Source of the DNA: Bacteroidota bacterium
GTDB lineage: Bacteria; Bacteroidota; Rhodothermia; Rhodothermales; UBA10348
NCBI GenBank assembly: GCA_029262855.1
Contig: JAJCYP010000047.1
Coordinates: forward strand, 1 to 53,873
DNA length: 53,873 bases
Direction: 5' to 3'
The notes under the pieces were generated by a model. That model had not been told where the DNA came from, did not search any database, and saw only the letters and a program-made list of their open reading frames with translations. The position numbers and the translations under genes were made by a program. How positions within the stretch are numbered: the first letter of the stretch is position 1; every line of letters starts with the position of its first letter. Shown here piece after piece: positions 32,782 through 41,244 of the stretch.

Positions 32782-33642
32782 TCAGGCCAGCGCCTCAGCC
32801 ATCTCCTTGTCCCGCTTCTTCTCAACCGCCGCCGCAATGAATATGGACAGCTCATACAGGAGCAGGAGCGGCATCGCCACAAGCACCTGGGAGAGCGGGT
32901 CGGGTGGCGTGAAGAACGCTCCCAGCGTGAGACAGGTGATCAGTGCCCACTTGCGAGACTTCCGCAGGAGAGCCGGGGTCGCGATCCCCATCTTGGCCAG
33001 GAAGTAAATCACCACGGGGAGCTCAAACAGAATCCCCGCTCCGAATGCCCAGAAGGTGATCATCGAGAAGTACCGCGAGATGTCGAACTCGTTCGTGATC
33101 TCCGGACTGATCGAGTACTGCGCGAAGAACTGCAGCGCCAGCGGCGTGATGATCAGGTAGCCGAAACTGATGCCGAGGACGAAGAAGAACGTGGCGAAGA
33201 CTGCCGCGAATCGCAGTCCACTCTTCTCGGACGGGTACAGGCCAGGTTCGATGAATCGCCACATCTGGAACACGGCCACGGGCGAGCCGAGGATGATTCC
33301 CACGGCGAACACGGTACCGACGTCCGCAAAGAACTGACCCGTGATATTTCGATTCTGGAGGACGAACTCCACCGCATCGATCCCAAAGACGTGATACATG
33401 AAAAAGTCCGGGTCCTTCGGACCCAGCAAGAGCACGTCGATGATCCAGCCGCGGAAGAAGAAAGCCGCGACTGTGCACAGGACTACGCCAATTCCAGCCT
33501 TGATGAGCGACCAGCGCAGCTCTTCCAGGTGGTCGAGGAAGCCCATCTCCGACAGCGGCTCGCCGCCTGTCATGGCCCCTTCGAGTCCCTCCGGCACGGG
33601 CGGTCCGGCGAGCGCTTTATTTCGGGTGAGAAACCGGTTCAT
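32782..33642 (-). CDS. tatC: Sec-independent translocase subunit TatC
   Basis: The core of the twin-arginine translocase, 286 aa with six membrane helices. Conserved blocks are FLDHLEELRWSLIKAG at the N-terminus (the signal-peptide binding edge), FIEPGLYPSEKSGLRF in the central loop and TPPDPLSQVLVAMPLLLLYE. The first 30 residues are a proline- and glycine-rich extension. tatA/tatB are not beside it. It lies between the phosphoribosyltransferase and the S41 protease genes on the minus strand. Confidence 0.96.
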   Translation of the reverse strand: MNRFLTRNKALAGPPVPEGLEGAMTGGEPLSEMGFLDHLEELRWSLIKAGIGVVLCTVAAFFFRGWIIDVLLLGPKDPDFFMYHVFGIDAVEFVLQNRNITGQFFADVGTVFAVGIILGSPVAVFQMWRFIEPGLYPSEKSGLRFAAVFATFFFVLGISFGYLIITPLALQFFAQYSISPEITNEFDISRYFSMITFWAFGAGILFELPVVIYFLAKMGIATPALLRKSRKWALITCLTLGAFFTPPDPLSQVLVAMPLLLLYELSIFIAAAVEKKRDKEMAEALA

Positions 33643-33666
33643 CGGTGTGCCCGAGGTCTCTGATTC

Positions 33667-34266
33667 CTAGTACGAATCGGAGCTGCCCGGCTGGTTATCG
33701 CGGAGATTGAGATCCAGCAGCGTGTCCACCCAGAGGCCCTGTGCCTCGATGCGGGACCGACCGCCGCTCCAGGTGAAGTTAAAGAGCGTCATCAGCCCTT
33801 CAACCCTGAATCCCTCATTTCGCAAAAGAGCCACAGCCCGACTGGCGGTCCGGCCCGAATTGAGGATATCGTCCACCAATACCACGGGATAGGACCGGTT
33901 CAGAGGCCCCTCCACCAAGCGACGACGACCATGCGGCTTGCGCTGCTCGCGCAGGAATCCGCCCAAAAAGGCCGGCTGCGTGTCGGCCGAGAGCACAGCA
34001 CTGACGAGCGGGAAGGCGCCAAACCCGAAGCCAACCACCTGACCCACGCCACGAGATCGCAGTCTGGTTGCCAGCACAGAACCCACTTCACGAAACAGAT
34101 CCCCGTCAAGCATCGGCATCCGCGTATCGAGCAGCCACCCAATGGGCTGGCCACGCGGATCCGTGATCTGCTCCTGTTCCCGCCGCACCAGTGCGCGATC
34201 GTACAACCGGCGACCGAGGTCAAGAAGCTCGGCGTAGGCAGTTGAGTTCAAAGCAGATTGGGACAT
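33667..34266 (-). CDS. Phosphoribosyltransferase, orotate PRTase-like
   Basis: The 199-aa protein has the PRPP motif VVLVDDILNSGRTASRA (about 130-146) preceded by FLREQRKPHGRRRLVEGPL, which matches the flexible catalytic loop with lysine and the following strand of orotate phosphoribosyltransferases (PyrE). Whether it truly makes OMP cannot be told without alignment; an alternative is another type I PRTase. It overlaps nothing, sits 97 bases after glyA and 24 before tatC. With pyrR near 1.7-2.2 kb it is one of two PRTases in the window. Confidence 0.85.
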   Translation of the reverse strand: MSQSALNSTAYAELLDLGRRLYDRALVRREQEQITDPRGQPIGWLLDTRMPMLDGDLFREVGSVLATRLRSRGVGQVVGFGFGAFPLVSAVLSADTQPAFLGGFLREQRKPHGRRRLVEGPLNRSYPVVLVDDILNSGRTASRAVALLRNEGFRVEGLMTLFNFTWSGGRSRIEAQGLWVDTLLDLNLRDNQPGSSDSY

Positions 34267-34363
34267 GAAGATGGCGGTAGAACGGGCCAGAATGCTGACC
34301 CAGGCTCTTCAAAGGGTACGAATGCAAAGGCAGTATTGGCCGCCGCTCACGGAGATCGGTTTA

Positions 34364-35671
34364 TCAGGCGACCGCGAAGTCATACAGTGGGAAACGATCG
34401 CAGAGTGCCCGGACCTCATCTTTTACGGTGGCCGCCACCTTTTCGTTGCCGGGATCGACCAGAACGCGGTCCATCAGTTCGACCACCTGCCCAAATTCCT
34501 CCTCGGTGAAGCCCCGCGTGGTCATGGCCGGGGTCCCGATTCGGATGCCGCTCGTCACGAACGGGCTCTGGGTGTCGAAGGGCACCATGTTCTTGTTGAC
34601 CGTGATTTCCGCGCGGCCGAGTGCCTGCTCGGCCTGCTTGCCGGTCAGGCCCTTGCTCCGGAGATCGATCAGCATCAAATGGTTGTCGGTGCCGCCGGAC
34701 ACCAGGTCGTAGCCGTTGGCAAGGAGGGCCGCGGCCATGGCCTTGGCGTTGTCCACAACCTGCCGGGCATAGTCGTGGAAGGAGGGCTCAAGAGCCTCTC
34801 CAAACGCCACGGCCTTGGAGGCGATGACGTGCATCAACGGACCACCCTGATAGCCGGGGAATACGGCCGAGTCCAGAAGCTCTGACATCTTCTTGACCCG
34901 CCCCGACTTCGCCGCCACCTTGCCGAACGGATTGTCGTAGTCCTTCCCGATCAGGATCATTCCGGCTCTCGGGCCGCGCAGTGTCTTGTGCGTAGTGGTG
35001 GAAACCACGTGGCAGTGCGGCATCGGGTCAGACAGTACACCTGCCGCAATCAGGCCAGCTGTGTGCGCCATGTCCATCCAGAGGTAGGCGCCCACTTCGT
35101 CCGCGATCTCGCGGAATGCCTTGTAATCGAAGTCCCGCGCGTAGGCGCTGGCACCGATGGAGATCATTCGTGGGCGCACCTGCAGGGCGCGCGTCCGCAC
35201 CTTGTCCATGTCGATTCGGCCGGCAAGCGGGCCGTCCTTTTCGACCCCGTAGTACTCGGCCTTGTACAGTAGACCCGAGAAATTGACCGGCGAGCCGTGC
35301 GTCAGGTGACCACCATGGGCCAGATCCAACCCCAGAAACGTGTCGCCCGGGCGCATGAAAGCCAGATACACCGCGGCGTTGGCTGAGGCGCCCGAGTGAG
35401 GCTGAACGTTCACCCAATCGCAACCAAACAATCGGCAGGCACGCTCGCGCGCCAACTCCTCGACCTCATCGACAAACTGGCAACCGCCGTAGTAGCGCTT
35501 GCCCGGCAGACCCTCGGCGTACTTGTTTGTAAGAGGAGTGCCCATCGCCTCCATCACCGGCCGCGACACGAAATTTTCGGAGGCGATCAGCTCGAGGCCA
35601 TCGTTCTGGCGATGGACTTCCTTCTCGATGATCTCGAATACCTGGGGATCCGCCTGTTGCAGCTGGGACAT
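34364..35671 (-). CDS. glyA: Serine hydroxymethyltransferase
   Basis: This PLP enzyme converts serine and tetrahydrofolate to glycine and methylene-THF. Visible are the N-terminal [16 protein letters not shown] block, [16 protein letters not shown], the PLP-lysine motif [16 protein letters not shown] and the C-terminal [12 protein letters not shown]. The length of 435 aa is standard. A possible -10 (GTACATTTA) lies on the minus strand at 35714-35706. I see no glycine or folate riboswitch in the 93 bases upstream. Confidence 0.97.
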   Translation of the reverse strand: MSQLQQADPQVFEIIEKEVHRQNDGLELIASENFVSRPVMEAMGTPLTNKYAEGLPGKRYYGGCQFVDEVEELARERACRLFGCDWVNVQPHSGASANAAVYLAFMRPGDTFLGLDLAHGGHLTHGSPVNFSGLLYKAEYYGVEKDGPLAGRIDMDKVRTRALQVRPRMISIGASAYARDFDYKAFREIADEVGAYLWMDMAHTAGLIAAGVLSDPMPHCHVVSTTTHKTLRGPRAGMILIGKDYDNPFGKVAAKSGRVKKMSELLDSAVFPGYQGGPLMHVIASKAVAFGEALEPSFHDYARQVVDNAKAMAAALLANGYDLVSGGTDNHLMLIDLRSKGLTGKQAEQALGRAEITVNKNMVPFDTQSPFVTSGIRIGTPAMTTRGFTEEEFGQVVELMDRVLVDPGNEKVAATVKDEVRALCDRFPLYDFAVA

Positions 35672-35705
35672 TACGGAGTCGTTGAATGGTGGCTCAGATC
35701 TACGA

Positions 35706-35714
35706 TAAATGTAC
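35706..35714 (-). promoter_or_regulatory. Possible -10 element upstream of glyA
   Basis: The minus strand reads GTACATTTA, about 40 bases before the glyA ATG. It is close to GTACATTTTG found before the amidohydrolase and CBS genes. No clear -35 or -33 element accompanies it. Confidence 0.3.
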
Positions 35715-35764
35715 GCCCCGGTTCGGCCGCGAGGCCGCGAAATCGTTACGCGGCTGGTCGGCCC

Positions 35765-36103
35765 TCACTCCGAGTCCGGCCCCGACATCTCGATGAACTG
35801 GCCGGCGATCCCGAGGAATCGCCACGCCTCATCCGGATCACCATCTCCACCAACATCCACGATATAGATGCTGAAGACCTGGTAGTTCTTCCGCTCGCTT
35901 ACACGCGCTGCAAGCGAGCCGACAACCGAGGACCCCATCTGAGTCAGGAGTCGACCCAAACGGTTGGTGTTTCCACCGTCCTCGCGGAGTCGCTGCTCAA
36001 CGCGCCGCTCGACGAAGGACTCGAATTCTTCGGGAGTTGGGTTGATGGCGAAGAGAACCGCGGCGAGGCCGAGAACGAAGAGGACGGGGAGCGTTGACTT
36101 CAT
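35765..36103 (-). CDS. Small exported protein, DUF4359-like
   Basis: The 112-aa product has an N-terminal hydrophobic segment (LPVLFVLGLAAVLFAINP) and then INPTPEEFESFVERRVEQ, followed by a central GSSVVGSLAARVSERKNYQVFSIY. This pattern resembles DUF4359 proteins, judged by eye. It lies 10 bases after the DUF4159 gene on the same strand, so the two are probably co-transcribed. The product is probably periplasmic or membrane-tethered. The function is unknown. Confidence 0.75.
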   Translation of the reverse strand: MKSTLPVLFVLGLAAVLFAINPTPEEFESFVERRVEQRLREDGGNTNRLGRLLTQMGSSVVGSLAARVSERKNYQVFSIYIVDVGGDGDPDEAWRFLGIAGQFIEMSGPDSE

Positions 36104-36113
36104 GGTGCTGACC

Positions 36114-36785
36114 CTACCGCATCATGGCATAGGTGAGGATGTTTGTCCCCATGCGAAGTGCGGCCTGTCGAAGTTGTGGTGCATCATTGTGGACGGCCTC
36201 AGGCTCCCAGCCATCGCCCAGATCGGACTCGAAGGAATAGAAGACCACCACACGGCCGTCATCGTCGAGGATCGCGAAACCCTGCGCCGGAGCTCCGTCA
36301 TGCTCGTGGATCTTTGGAAGCCCCCCGGTAAACTCGAACTGGTTCCGGTAGATGGGATGCGAAAACGGGAGTTCGACCAACTCGCGGTCCGGAAACACCT
36401 TCTTCAGTTCGCGTCGAAAGTGGCGGTCCAGGCCATAGTTGTCGTCAACGTGAAGGAATCCGCCGCCCAGGAGGTAGCGCCGCAGCGTCTGTGCCTCGCG
36501 CTCGGTCAGCACCATGTTGCCGTGGCCTGTCAGGTAGATATACGGGTAGGTGAAGAGCTTGTCGCTGGACAACTCCACCGTTTCGGGCTCCGGAGCGACA
36601 TCCATCGCCGTGTTCGCGCGAACGAATCGGAGGAGCTCCGGGAGGGACTGAGGATCGCTGTACCAGTCTCCCCCTCCGGTATACTTGACCCGCGCGATGC
36701 TGAACGCGTGATCCCGCTGGGCGGCCACGTGGCCCGCCGGCAACGCGGCGAGGATCAGAAAGAGGACAACAGGGGTAATTCGCAT
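36114..36785 (-). CDS. Exported DUF4159 domain protein
   Basis: The 223-aa protein has a signal peptide (TPVVLFLILAALPAGHVAA) and then a DUF4159 domain. Diagnostic segments are VKYTGGGDWYSDP, FTYPYIYLTGHGNMVLTE, RRYLLGGGFLHVDDNYGLD and LPFSHPIYRNQF. The domain has a glutamine amidotransferase-like fold and is often found with MoxR/VWA genes, but here it is a solo exported version coupled to a small DUF4359-like gene. Its activity is not established. Confidence 0.9.
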   Translation of the reverse strand: MRITPVVLFLILAALPAGHVAAQRDHAFSIARVKYTGGGDWYSDPQSLPELLRFVRANTAMDVAPEPETVELSSDKLFTYPYIYLTGHGNMVLTEREAQTLRRYLLGGGFLHVDDNYGLDRHFRRELKKVFPDRELVELPFSHPIYRNQFEFTGGLPKIHEHDGAPAQGFAILDDDGRVVVFYSFESDLGDGWEPEAVHNDAPQLRQAALRMGTNILTYAMMR

Positions 36786-36815
36786 GAGCTTTCCTACGGA
36801 GGATGGCTTGCGAGG

Positions 36816-36848
36816 TTTTGGTAAGGCGGCCTGCAGCGGTACATTTTG
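36816..36848 (+). promoter_or_regulatory. Possible Bacteroidetes-type promoter before CBS gene
   Basis: TTTTGG (36816-36821) is followed by TACATTTTG (36840-36848). The TTTG (36817-36820) to TA distance of 19 bases is close to that of -33/-7 promoters (TTTG, TAnnTTTG), with one extra base in the -7 element. Transcription would begin about at the ATG (36851), which would make the mRNA leaderless. Confidence 0.35.
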
Positions 36849-36850
36849 AT

Positions 36851-37276
36851 ATGACCCTAGTGGAAGACATCATGACCCGCCATGTGGTGCGCGTGAATGC
36901 GGATGATCCGCTGAAGGTCGTGCGGCACAAACTCAACCAGGGCGGGTTTCATCACGTGCCGGTCATGGATCGTCAGGCTCTGGTCGGAATGATTTCTGAC
37001 CGGGATGTGCTGGGTGCCTTGAGTCCGTTCCTCGAGTCTCCGTCCGAGCGCACCCGCGATCACCGGACGCTGGAGAAGAAGGCCCACCAGGTCATGACAC
37101 CCCAACCGTTCACCATACTCCCGTCTGCCACGGTCGAGGCCGCCGCAGAAATGCTGCTGGCACTCCATATTTCCGGCCTGCCGGTCATCGACATGGATGG
37201 CCACCTGGTTGGAATCGTTACCTGGCGGGATGTTGTAGACTACTTCGTGGACGGGACTCCGGACTCTGCCGGCTGA
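36851..37276 (+). CDS. Two-CBS-domain protein
   Basis: The 141-aa protein consists of two CBS motifs (about 1-60 and 78-138), shown by VEDIMTRHVVRVNADDP, HHVPVMDRQALVGMISDRDVL and VMTPQPFTILPSATV, ISGLPVIDMDGHLVGIVTWRDVVDYF. Such stand-alone pairs bind adenosine nucleotides or SAM and act as sensors, but the partner is unknown. The ATG at 36851 fits the fold; the longer frame from 36803 runs through the promoter-like sequence. argS starts 59 bases downstream. Confidence 0.92.
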   Translation: MTLVEDIMTRHVVRVNADDPLKVVRHKLNQGGFHHVPVMDRQALVGMISDRDVLGALSPFLESPSERTRDHRTLEKKAHQVMTPQPFTILPSATVEAAAEMLLALHISGLPVIDMDGHLVGIVTWRDVVDYFVDGTPDSAG

Positions 37277-37335
37277 CCAGCACTCACTTGGGGCGATCGC
37301 TCCTCTCCAGGCCTATCCGGCCACCTATCTGCCTT

Positions 37336-39018
37336 ATGCGCGACTACCTGTCGTCCCAGATTATCGCCGCCCTCGAGAGCATGGGTGGAGCGCCCGACGC
37401 CTTCGAGGTCGACTTTCAGCAGACGAACAACCCTGATCACGGTGACCTGGCCACCAATGCTGCCCTGCAGTTGGCTCGTCACTTCAAGAAATCCCCGCGG
37501 GCCATTGCCGACGAGTTGGCCGCGAAGATCGATCTGGACCCGAGCCGGATTTCGGCGGTCGAGGTGGCGGGACCGGGATTTCTCAATTTCAGGTTTGCTG
37601 CTGCCCACCTCTCGACCGCGCTCCGGGGAATGTTGGATGCCGGACCCTCCTTCGGCCGCGTGGATCCGACGGGAAAGACGGCGATTGTGGAGTTCGTCAG
37701 CGCAAACCCGACGGGTCCGCTCACGGTGGGCCATGGTCGTAACGCCGTGCTGGGAGACACGATAGCCACTCTGCTCGAGTCGCAGGGCTTCACGGTGACC
37801 CGCGAGTACTATTTCAACGACGCGGGGCGTCAGATGCGGGTTCTGGGCGAGTCCGTCCGCGCCCAGTATCAGGCGCTGGTTGATCCGTCGCACGGACGGA
37901 AGACCATCGAGGCCGCCGGCGGCGAACGCCTGGATGTCCCCGAGAGCTTCCCGGAAGACGGGTATCAGGGGGACTACATCCTCGAAATCGCGGACGCCCT
38001 CAAGGAGCGCAGCGGGGATGCACTGCTGGCAGGCGACGATGTCGACGTGTTCAAGAATGCCGCGCAGGAGCGGATCTTGGAAGATATCGCATTCACCCTT
38101 GAGCGGATGGGCATCCGGATGGATTCGTTCTTCAACGAACGCAGTGTCTACGAGTCCAACGCGGTGTGGGACATCGTTGAGGAACTCCGGCGAAAGGACC
38201 TAGCCTACGACAAGGATGGAGCGGTCTGGTTCAGAACCACGGCCTTCGGGAAGGATCAGGACACCGTACTGGTGAAGAGCTCGGGCGAGCCCACGTACCG
38301 ACTGCCGGACATCGCCTACCACATCGACAAGCTCTCGCGCGGTTTTGATCGGATTGTGGACGTCTTCGGCGCGGACCACATCGCGACCTTTCCGGACGTG
38401 CTCTCGGGAGTGCAGGCCATGGGCCACTCCACCGACGGCATCCAGGTGGTCATCTACCAGTTCGTTACGCTGGTGCGCGGTGGCGAGCCCGTCAAGATGA
38501 GCACCCGAAAGGCCACGTATGTGACCCTCGACGACCTCATGGATGAGGTCGGCGAAGACGTGACACGCTTCTTCTTCCTGATGCGGTCCCCGAACACGCA
38601 CCTGGAGTTTGACCTGGATCTGGCCAAGGAGGCCAGCGAGAAGAACCCCGTCTTTTACCTCCAGTACGCCCACGCCCGGATCGCATCCATTCTGCGGAAG
38701 GCCGAAGAAGTTGGTTTCAGCTTGAGCGACGACGCTCCCCTTGAGCTGCTGGTTCACGATGCCGAGGAGAACCTGATCAAGGAGATGATGCGCTATCCTG
38801 CTGTACTGGCGCGCGCTGCAGAATCGTTCGAACCGCATCGACTCGCCAATTACCTGCGCGAGGTGGCCGTGGCCTTCACGCAGTTCTACGGCAACTGCCG
38901 CATCATCGGAGAGTCGCCAGAGCTTGCCTCGGCCCGAATGCTGCTGGCCCGTGCCGCGCAGGGCGTTCTGGCGGGCGGACTGGGGCTTCTGGGGATCTCC
39001 GCTCCGGACAAAATGTGA
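37336..39018 (+). CDS. argS: Arginyl-tRNA synthetase
   Basis: Class I synthetase of 560 aa. The N-terminal Add-1 domain recognises the tRNA D-loop, the HIGH-type motif is in SANPTGPLTVGHGRN, the KMSKS counterpart is KMSTRK, and the C-terminal helical anticodon domain (DALR type) ends the protein. The ATG at 37336 is preferred; upstream codons to 37288 are proline- and arginine-rich and unlike the family. Its stop overlaps the pheA start (TGATG). Confidence 0.96.
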   Translation: MRDYLSSQIIAALESMGGAPDAFEVDFQQTNNPDHGDLATNAALQLARHFKKSPRAIADELAAKIDLDPSRISAVEVAGPGFLNFRFAAAHLSTALRGMLDAGPSFGRVDPTGKTAIVEFVSANPTGPLTVGHGRNAVLGDTIATLLESQGFTVTREYYFNDAGRQMRVLGESVRAQYQALVDPSHGRKTIEAAGGERLDVPESFPEDGYQGDYILEIADALKERSGDALLAGDDVDVFKNAAQERILEDIAFTLERMGIRMDSFFNERSVYESNAVWDIVEELRRKDLAYDKDGAVWFRTTAFGKDQDTVLVKSSGEPTYRLPDIAYHIDKLSRGFDRIVDVFGADHIATFPDVLSGVQAMGHSTDGIQVVIYQFVTLVRGGEPVKMSTRKATYVTLDDLMDEVGEDVTRFFFLMRSPNTHLEFDLDLAKEASEKNPVFYLQYAHARIASILRKAEEVGFSLSDDAPLELLVHDAEENLIKEMMRYPAVLARAAESFEPHRLANYLREVAVAFTQFYGNCRIIGESPELASARMLLARAAQGVLAGGLGLLGISAPDKM

Positions 39019-39881
39019 TGGCCATGCGTGAACGCATTGCATTTCAGGGTGAGATCGGGGCCTATTCCGAGGAGGCGGTCCTGACTCTTTTTCCGGACGC
39101 CCAGGTCGTGCCACTGGCAAGTTTCGATTCCGTCTTCGAAGCCGTGACAAGCGGCGCCGTCGACGGCGGCCTGGTGCCCATCGAAAACTCGCTTCACGGC
39201 TCGGTGCACGCCAACTACGACCTGCTGCGGGAGCACGAGGTCGTGATCACCGCTGAAATGCACCTCCGGATTCGCCATCACCTGCTGGCCCCCAAGGATG
39301 CTCGTTTGGAGGAAATTCGGCGCGTGCATTCCCATCCACAGGCACTGGGTCAGTGCCGGGATTACCTGAGACGGGTACTGCCGGCGGCCGAGATCATTCC
39401 GGCGTATGACACGGCGGGTGCCGCGAAGGACATCGCCAGACGACGCACGCCGGGCGACGCCGCCATCGCCAGTCAGCGTGCAGCAACCGAATACGGCCTG
39501 TCGATCCTGGCCTCAGAGATCGAGAGCAACCCCAACAACTTCACCCGTTTCCTCGCCTTGAGGACGCGCGAGGCGGCGGGCTTGGCCGAGGCTCAGGCGG
39601 GCCGATCCGGCCAGATCAAGACGTCCATTCTGTATGTGCCCGGCCACAACATTCCGGGCGTCCTCTTCAAGAGTCTCGCTGTCTTCGCGCTCCGTGACAT
39701 CGACCTCTTCAAGATCGAGAGCCGGCCGCTGGTGGGCAGCCCGGGCAAGTACATCTTCTATTTGGATCTGGCCGGTTCAACCGAAGACCCGACGGTGGCC
39801 AACGCCATCAGCCATCTCGAGGAAATCGCGGGCTTCGTAAAGGTGCTTGGGTCCTACGCCGCTGCGCCGGTCTCAGCCTAG
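39018..39881 (+). CDS. pheA: Prephenate dehydratase with ACT domain
   Basis: Makes phenylpyruvate from prephenate in phenylalanine synthesis. The catalytic domain (1-185) has FQGEIGAYSEEA, PIENSLHGSVH, HSHPQALGQC and NFTRFL; the ACT domain (about 200-280) has HNIPGVLFKSL and the ESRP phenylalanine-binding motif. The 287 aa lack a chorismate mutase domain. The ATG at 39018 overlaps argS; the next ATG at 39024 is possible. A GTG start for the methyltransferase follows directly after its stop. Confidence 0.95.
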   Translation: MAMRERIAFQGEIGAYSEEAVLTLFPDAQVVPLASFDSVFEAVTSGAVDGGLVPIENSLHGSVHANYDLLREHEVVITAEMHLRIRHHLLAPKDARLEEIRRVHSHPQALGQCRDYLRRVLPAAEIIPAYDTAGAAKDIARRRTPGDAAIASQRAATEYGLSILASEIESNPNNFTRFLALRTREAAGLAEAQAGRSGQIKTSILYVPGHNIPGVLFKSLAVFALRDIDLFKIESRPLVGSPGKYIFYLDLAGSTEDPTVANAISHLEEIAGFVKVLGSYAAAPVSA

Positions 39882-40634
39882 GTGGACCGGGCTCTACGCG
39901 ATTCACTGGCTGCCGTGGAGGACCGTCATTGGTGGTTTGAGGGCAGGCGGGTAATCCTGCGCCGCCTTCTGGAGGCTCAGGGAGTCAGCGGGCCGGTGCT
40001 CGAGGTGGGCTGCGGAAACGGGGCGAATCTGGGGATGCTGGAAGCCTTCGGGCAGATCACGGCCGTCGAACCAGATGATGGCGATCGGGCCCGCGCAGCG
40101 GCTCGCGGGATCGGCGACGTTCTACCGGGCTCGCTCCCGGACGGGCTTGCGGTGGACGGACCATTCGGGATCGTGCTGGCGCTCGATGTGATCGAGCACG
40201 TCGAGGATGATCTTGCGTCGGTGATTGCGATGCGGGGCCTGCTTGGCCCCGGGGGACACCTTGTACTGACCGTACCCGCATATCCCTGGCTCTGGAGTAA
40301 CCACGACCGAGTCAACGGCCACTTCCGCAGGTATACCCGCCGAACCCTGTCGACCCTGCTGGCGCGAGCCGACATGCGGATTGAACGACTCAGCTACTTC
40401 AACTCGTTTCTTCTGGCGCCGATAGCAGCGGTCAGACTCCTGGGACGCCTCATCGGCCAGGACGGCGCCGGCACGGGACTCCCCCCCGGCTCGATCAATA
40501 TGGCTTTGCTGAAACTGCTGGGGTTCGAGGCCCGTCTATTGGGTCGATCCAACCTCCCAGTCGGCGTTTCTCTGGTGGCCATCGCCAGACGCGCGTCGAC
40601 ACCTCCCCAGGATGCCCCCGTCACGTCCCGATGA
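39882..40634 (+). CDS. Class I SAM-dependent methyltransferase
   Basis: The 250-aa protein begins with DRHWWFEGRRVILRRLL, typical of a large group of Bacteroidota and archaeal methyltransferases. Motif I is LEVGCGNGANLGML, the acidic residue follows at AVEPDDGD, and motif IV-like is GIVLALDVIEHVEDD. A C-terminal hydrophobic stretch follows (RLSYFNSFLLAPIAAVRLLG). The target is unknown. The GTG at 39882 follows pheA's stop with no gap. The end overlaps the sigma factor gene by 23 bases. Confidence 0.9.
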   Translation: MDRALRDSLAAVEDRHWWFEGRRVILRRLLEAQGVSGPVLEVGCGNGANLGMLEAFGQITAVEPDDGDRARAAARGIGDVLPGSLPDGLAVDGPFGIVLALDVIEHVEDDLASVIAMRGLLGPGGHLVLTVPAYPWLWSNHDRVNGHFRRYTRRTLSTLLARADMRIERLSYFNSFLLAPIAAVRLLGRLIGQDGAGTGLPPGSINMALLKLLGFEARLLGRSNLPVGVSLVAIARRASTPPQDAPVTSR

Positions 40635-41214
40635 CCAGGCGCTTGCCGAACTCCTGACCCGCGCCCGTGCGGGTGACCGGCAGGCCGAGTCTGCGCTCAT
40701 GGAGGGCCTCCAACCCACCGTGCGTGCCTACTTCTTCCGGCGCGTCGGCGACCACGCCGAACTGGATGACCTGATCCAGAATACCCTGGTTCGGGTGTTC
40801 CGAGGAATCCAAGAGATCAAGGATGTGGAGCGTGTCCGCGCCTTCACGTTGAAGGCCGCCCTCTTCGAGCTCCAAGACCTCTACCGCGGGCGGTACGGAA
40901 GCAGAGAGGTCACCGTGGCCGCAGAGCTGGCGGAGCCTGCAGTCCGGCCGATGCGCTCCGGCCTGAATCTGGACATCGAGCGTGCCCTCGGAGCACTGAC
41001 GCCGAAGGCGCGGCGAATCATTGAACTGAAGGCTCTCGGCTACCGCTACGAGGAAATCGCCGGCATGGTCGAGACCACCGAGGCGGCGGTGAAGATGCAG
41101 GTCAAGCGAGCGCTGGAAAAGCTCCGCTCCATACTCGGCGTCCTGGCCCTCCTTTTTCTGCCCGCAAAGTCCCTTCTGTTACTTTTGCGGCCTTTGATCC
41201 GGCTACTGTTTTGA
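40612..41214 (+). CDS. ECF sigma factor with a C-terminal hydrophobic tail
   Basis: The 200-aa protein has sigma region 2 (about 12-92, with AELDDLIQNTLVRVFRGI) and region 4 (about 122-174, with TPKARRIIELKALGYRYEEI and EAAVKMQVKRALEKLRS). ECF factors normally end here, but this one adds about 27 residues (174-200) dominated by leucine with a few lysines and arginines (GVLALLFLPAKSLLLLLRPL), able to form a membrane-associated helix. It is coupled to the methyltransferase gene and followed after 30 bases by the FecR gene, a typical anti-sigma partner. Tail function is inferred. Confidence 0.92.
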   Translation: MPPSRPDDQALAELLTRARAGDRQAESALMEGLQPTVRAYFFRRVGDHAELDDLIQNTLVRVFRGIQEIKDVERVRAFTLKAALFELQDLYRGRYGSREVTVAAELAEPAVRPMRSGLNLDIERALGALTPKARRIIELKALGYRYEEIAGMVETTEAAVKMQVKRALEKLRSILGVLALLFLPAKSLLLLLRPLIRLLF

Positions 41215-41244
41215 CACGACCTGCCCGCTAGTAATTCCTGCGAC

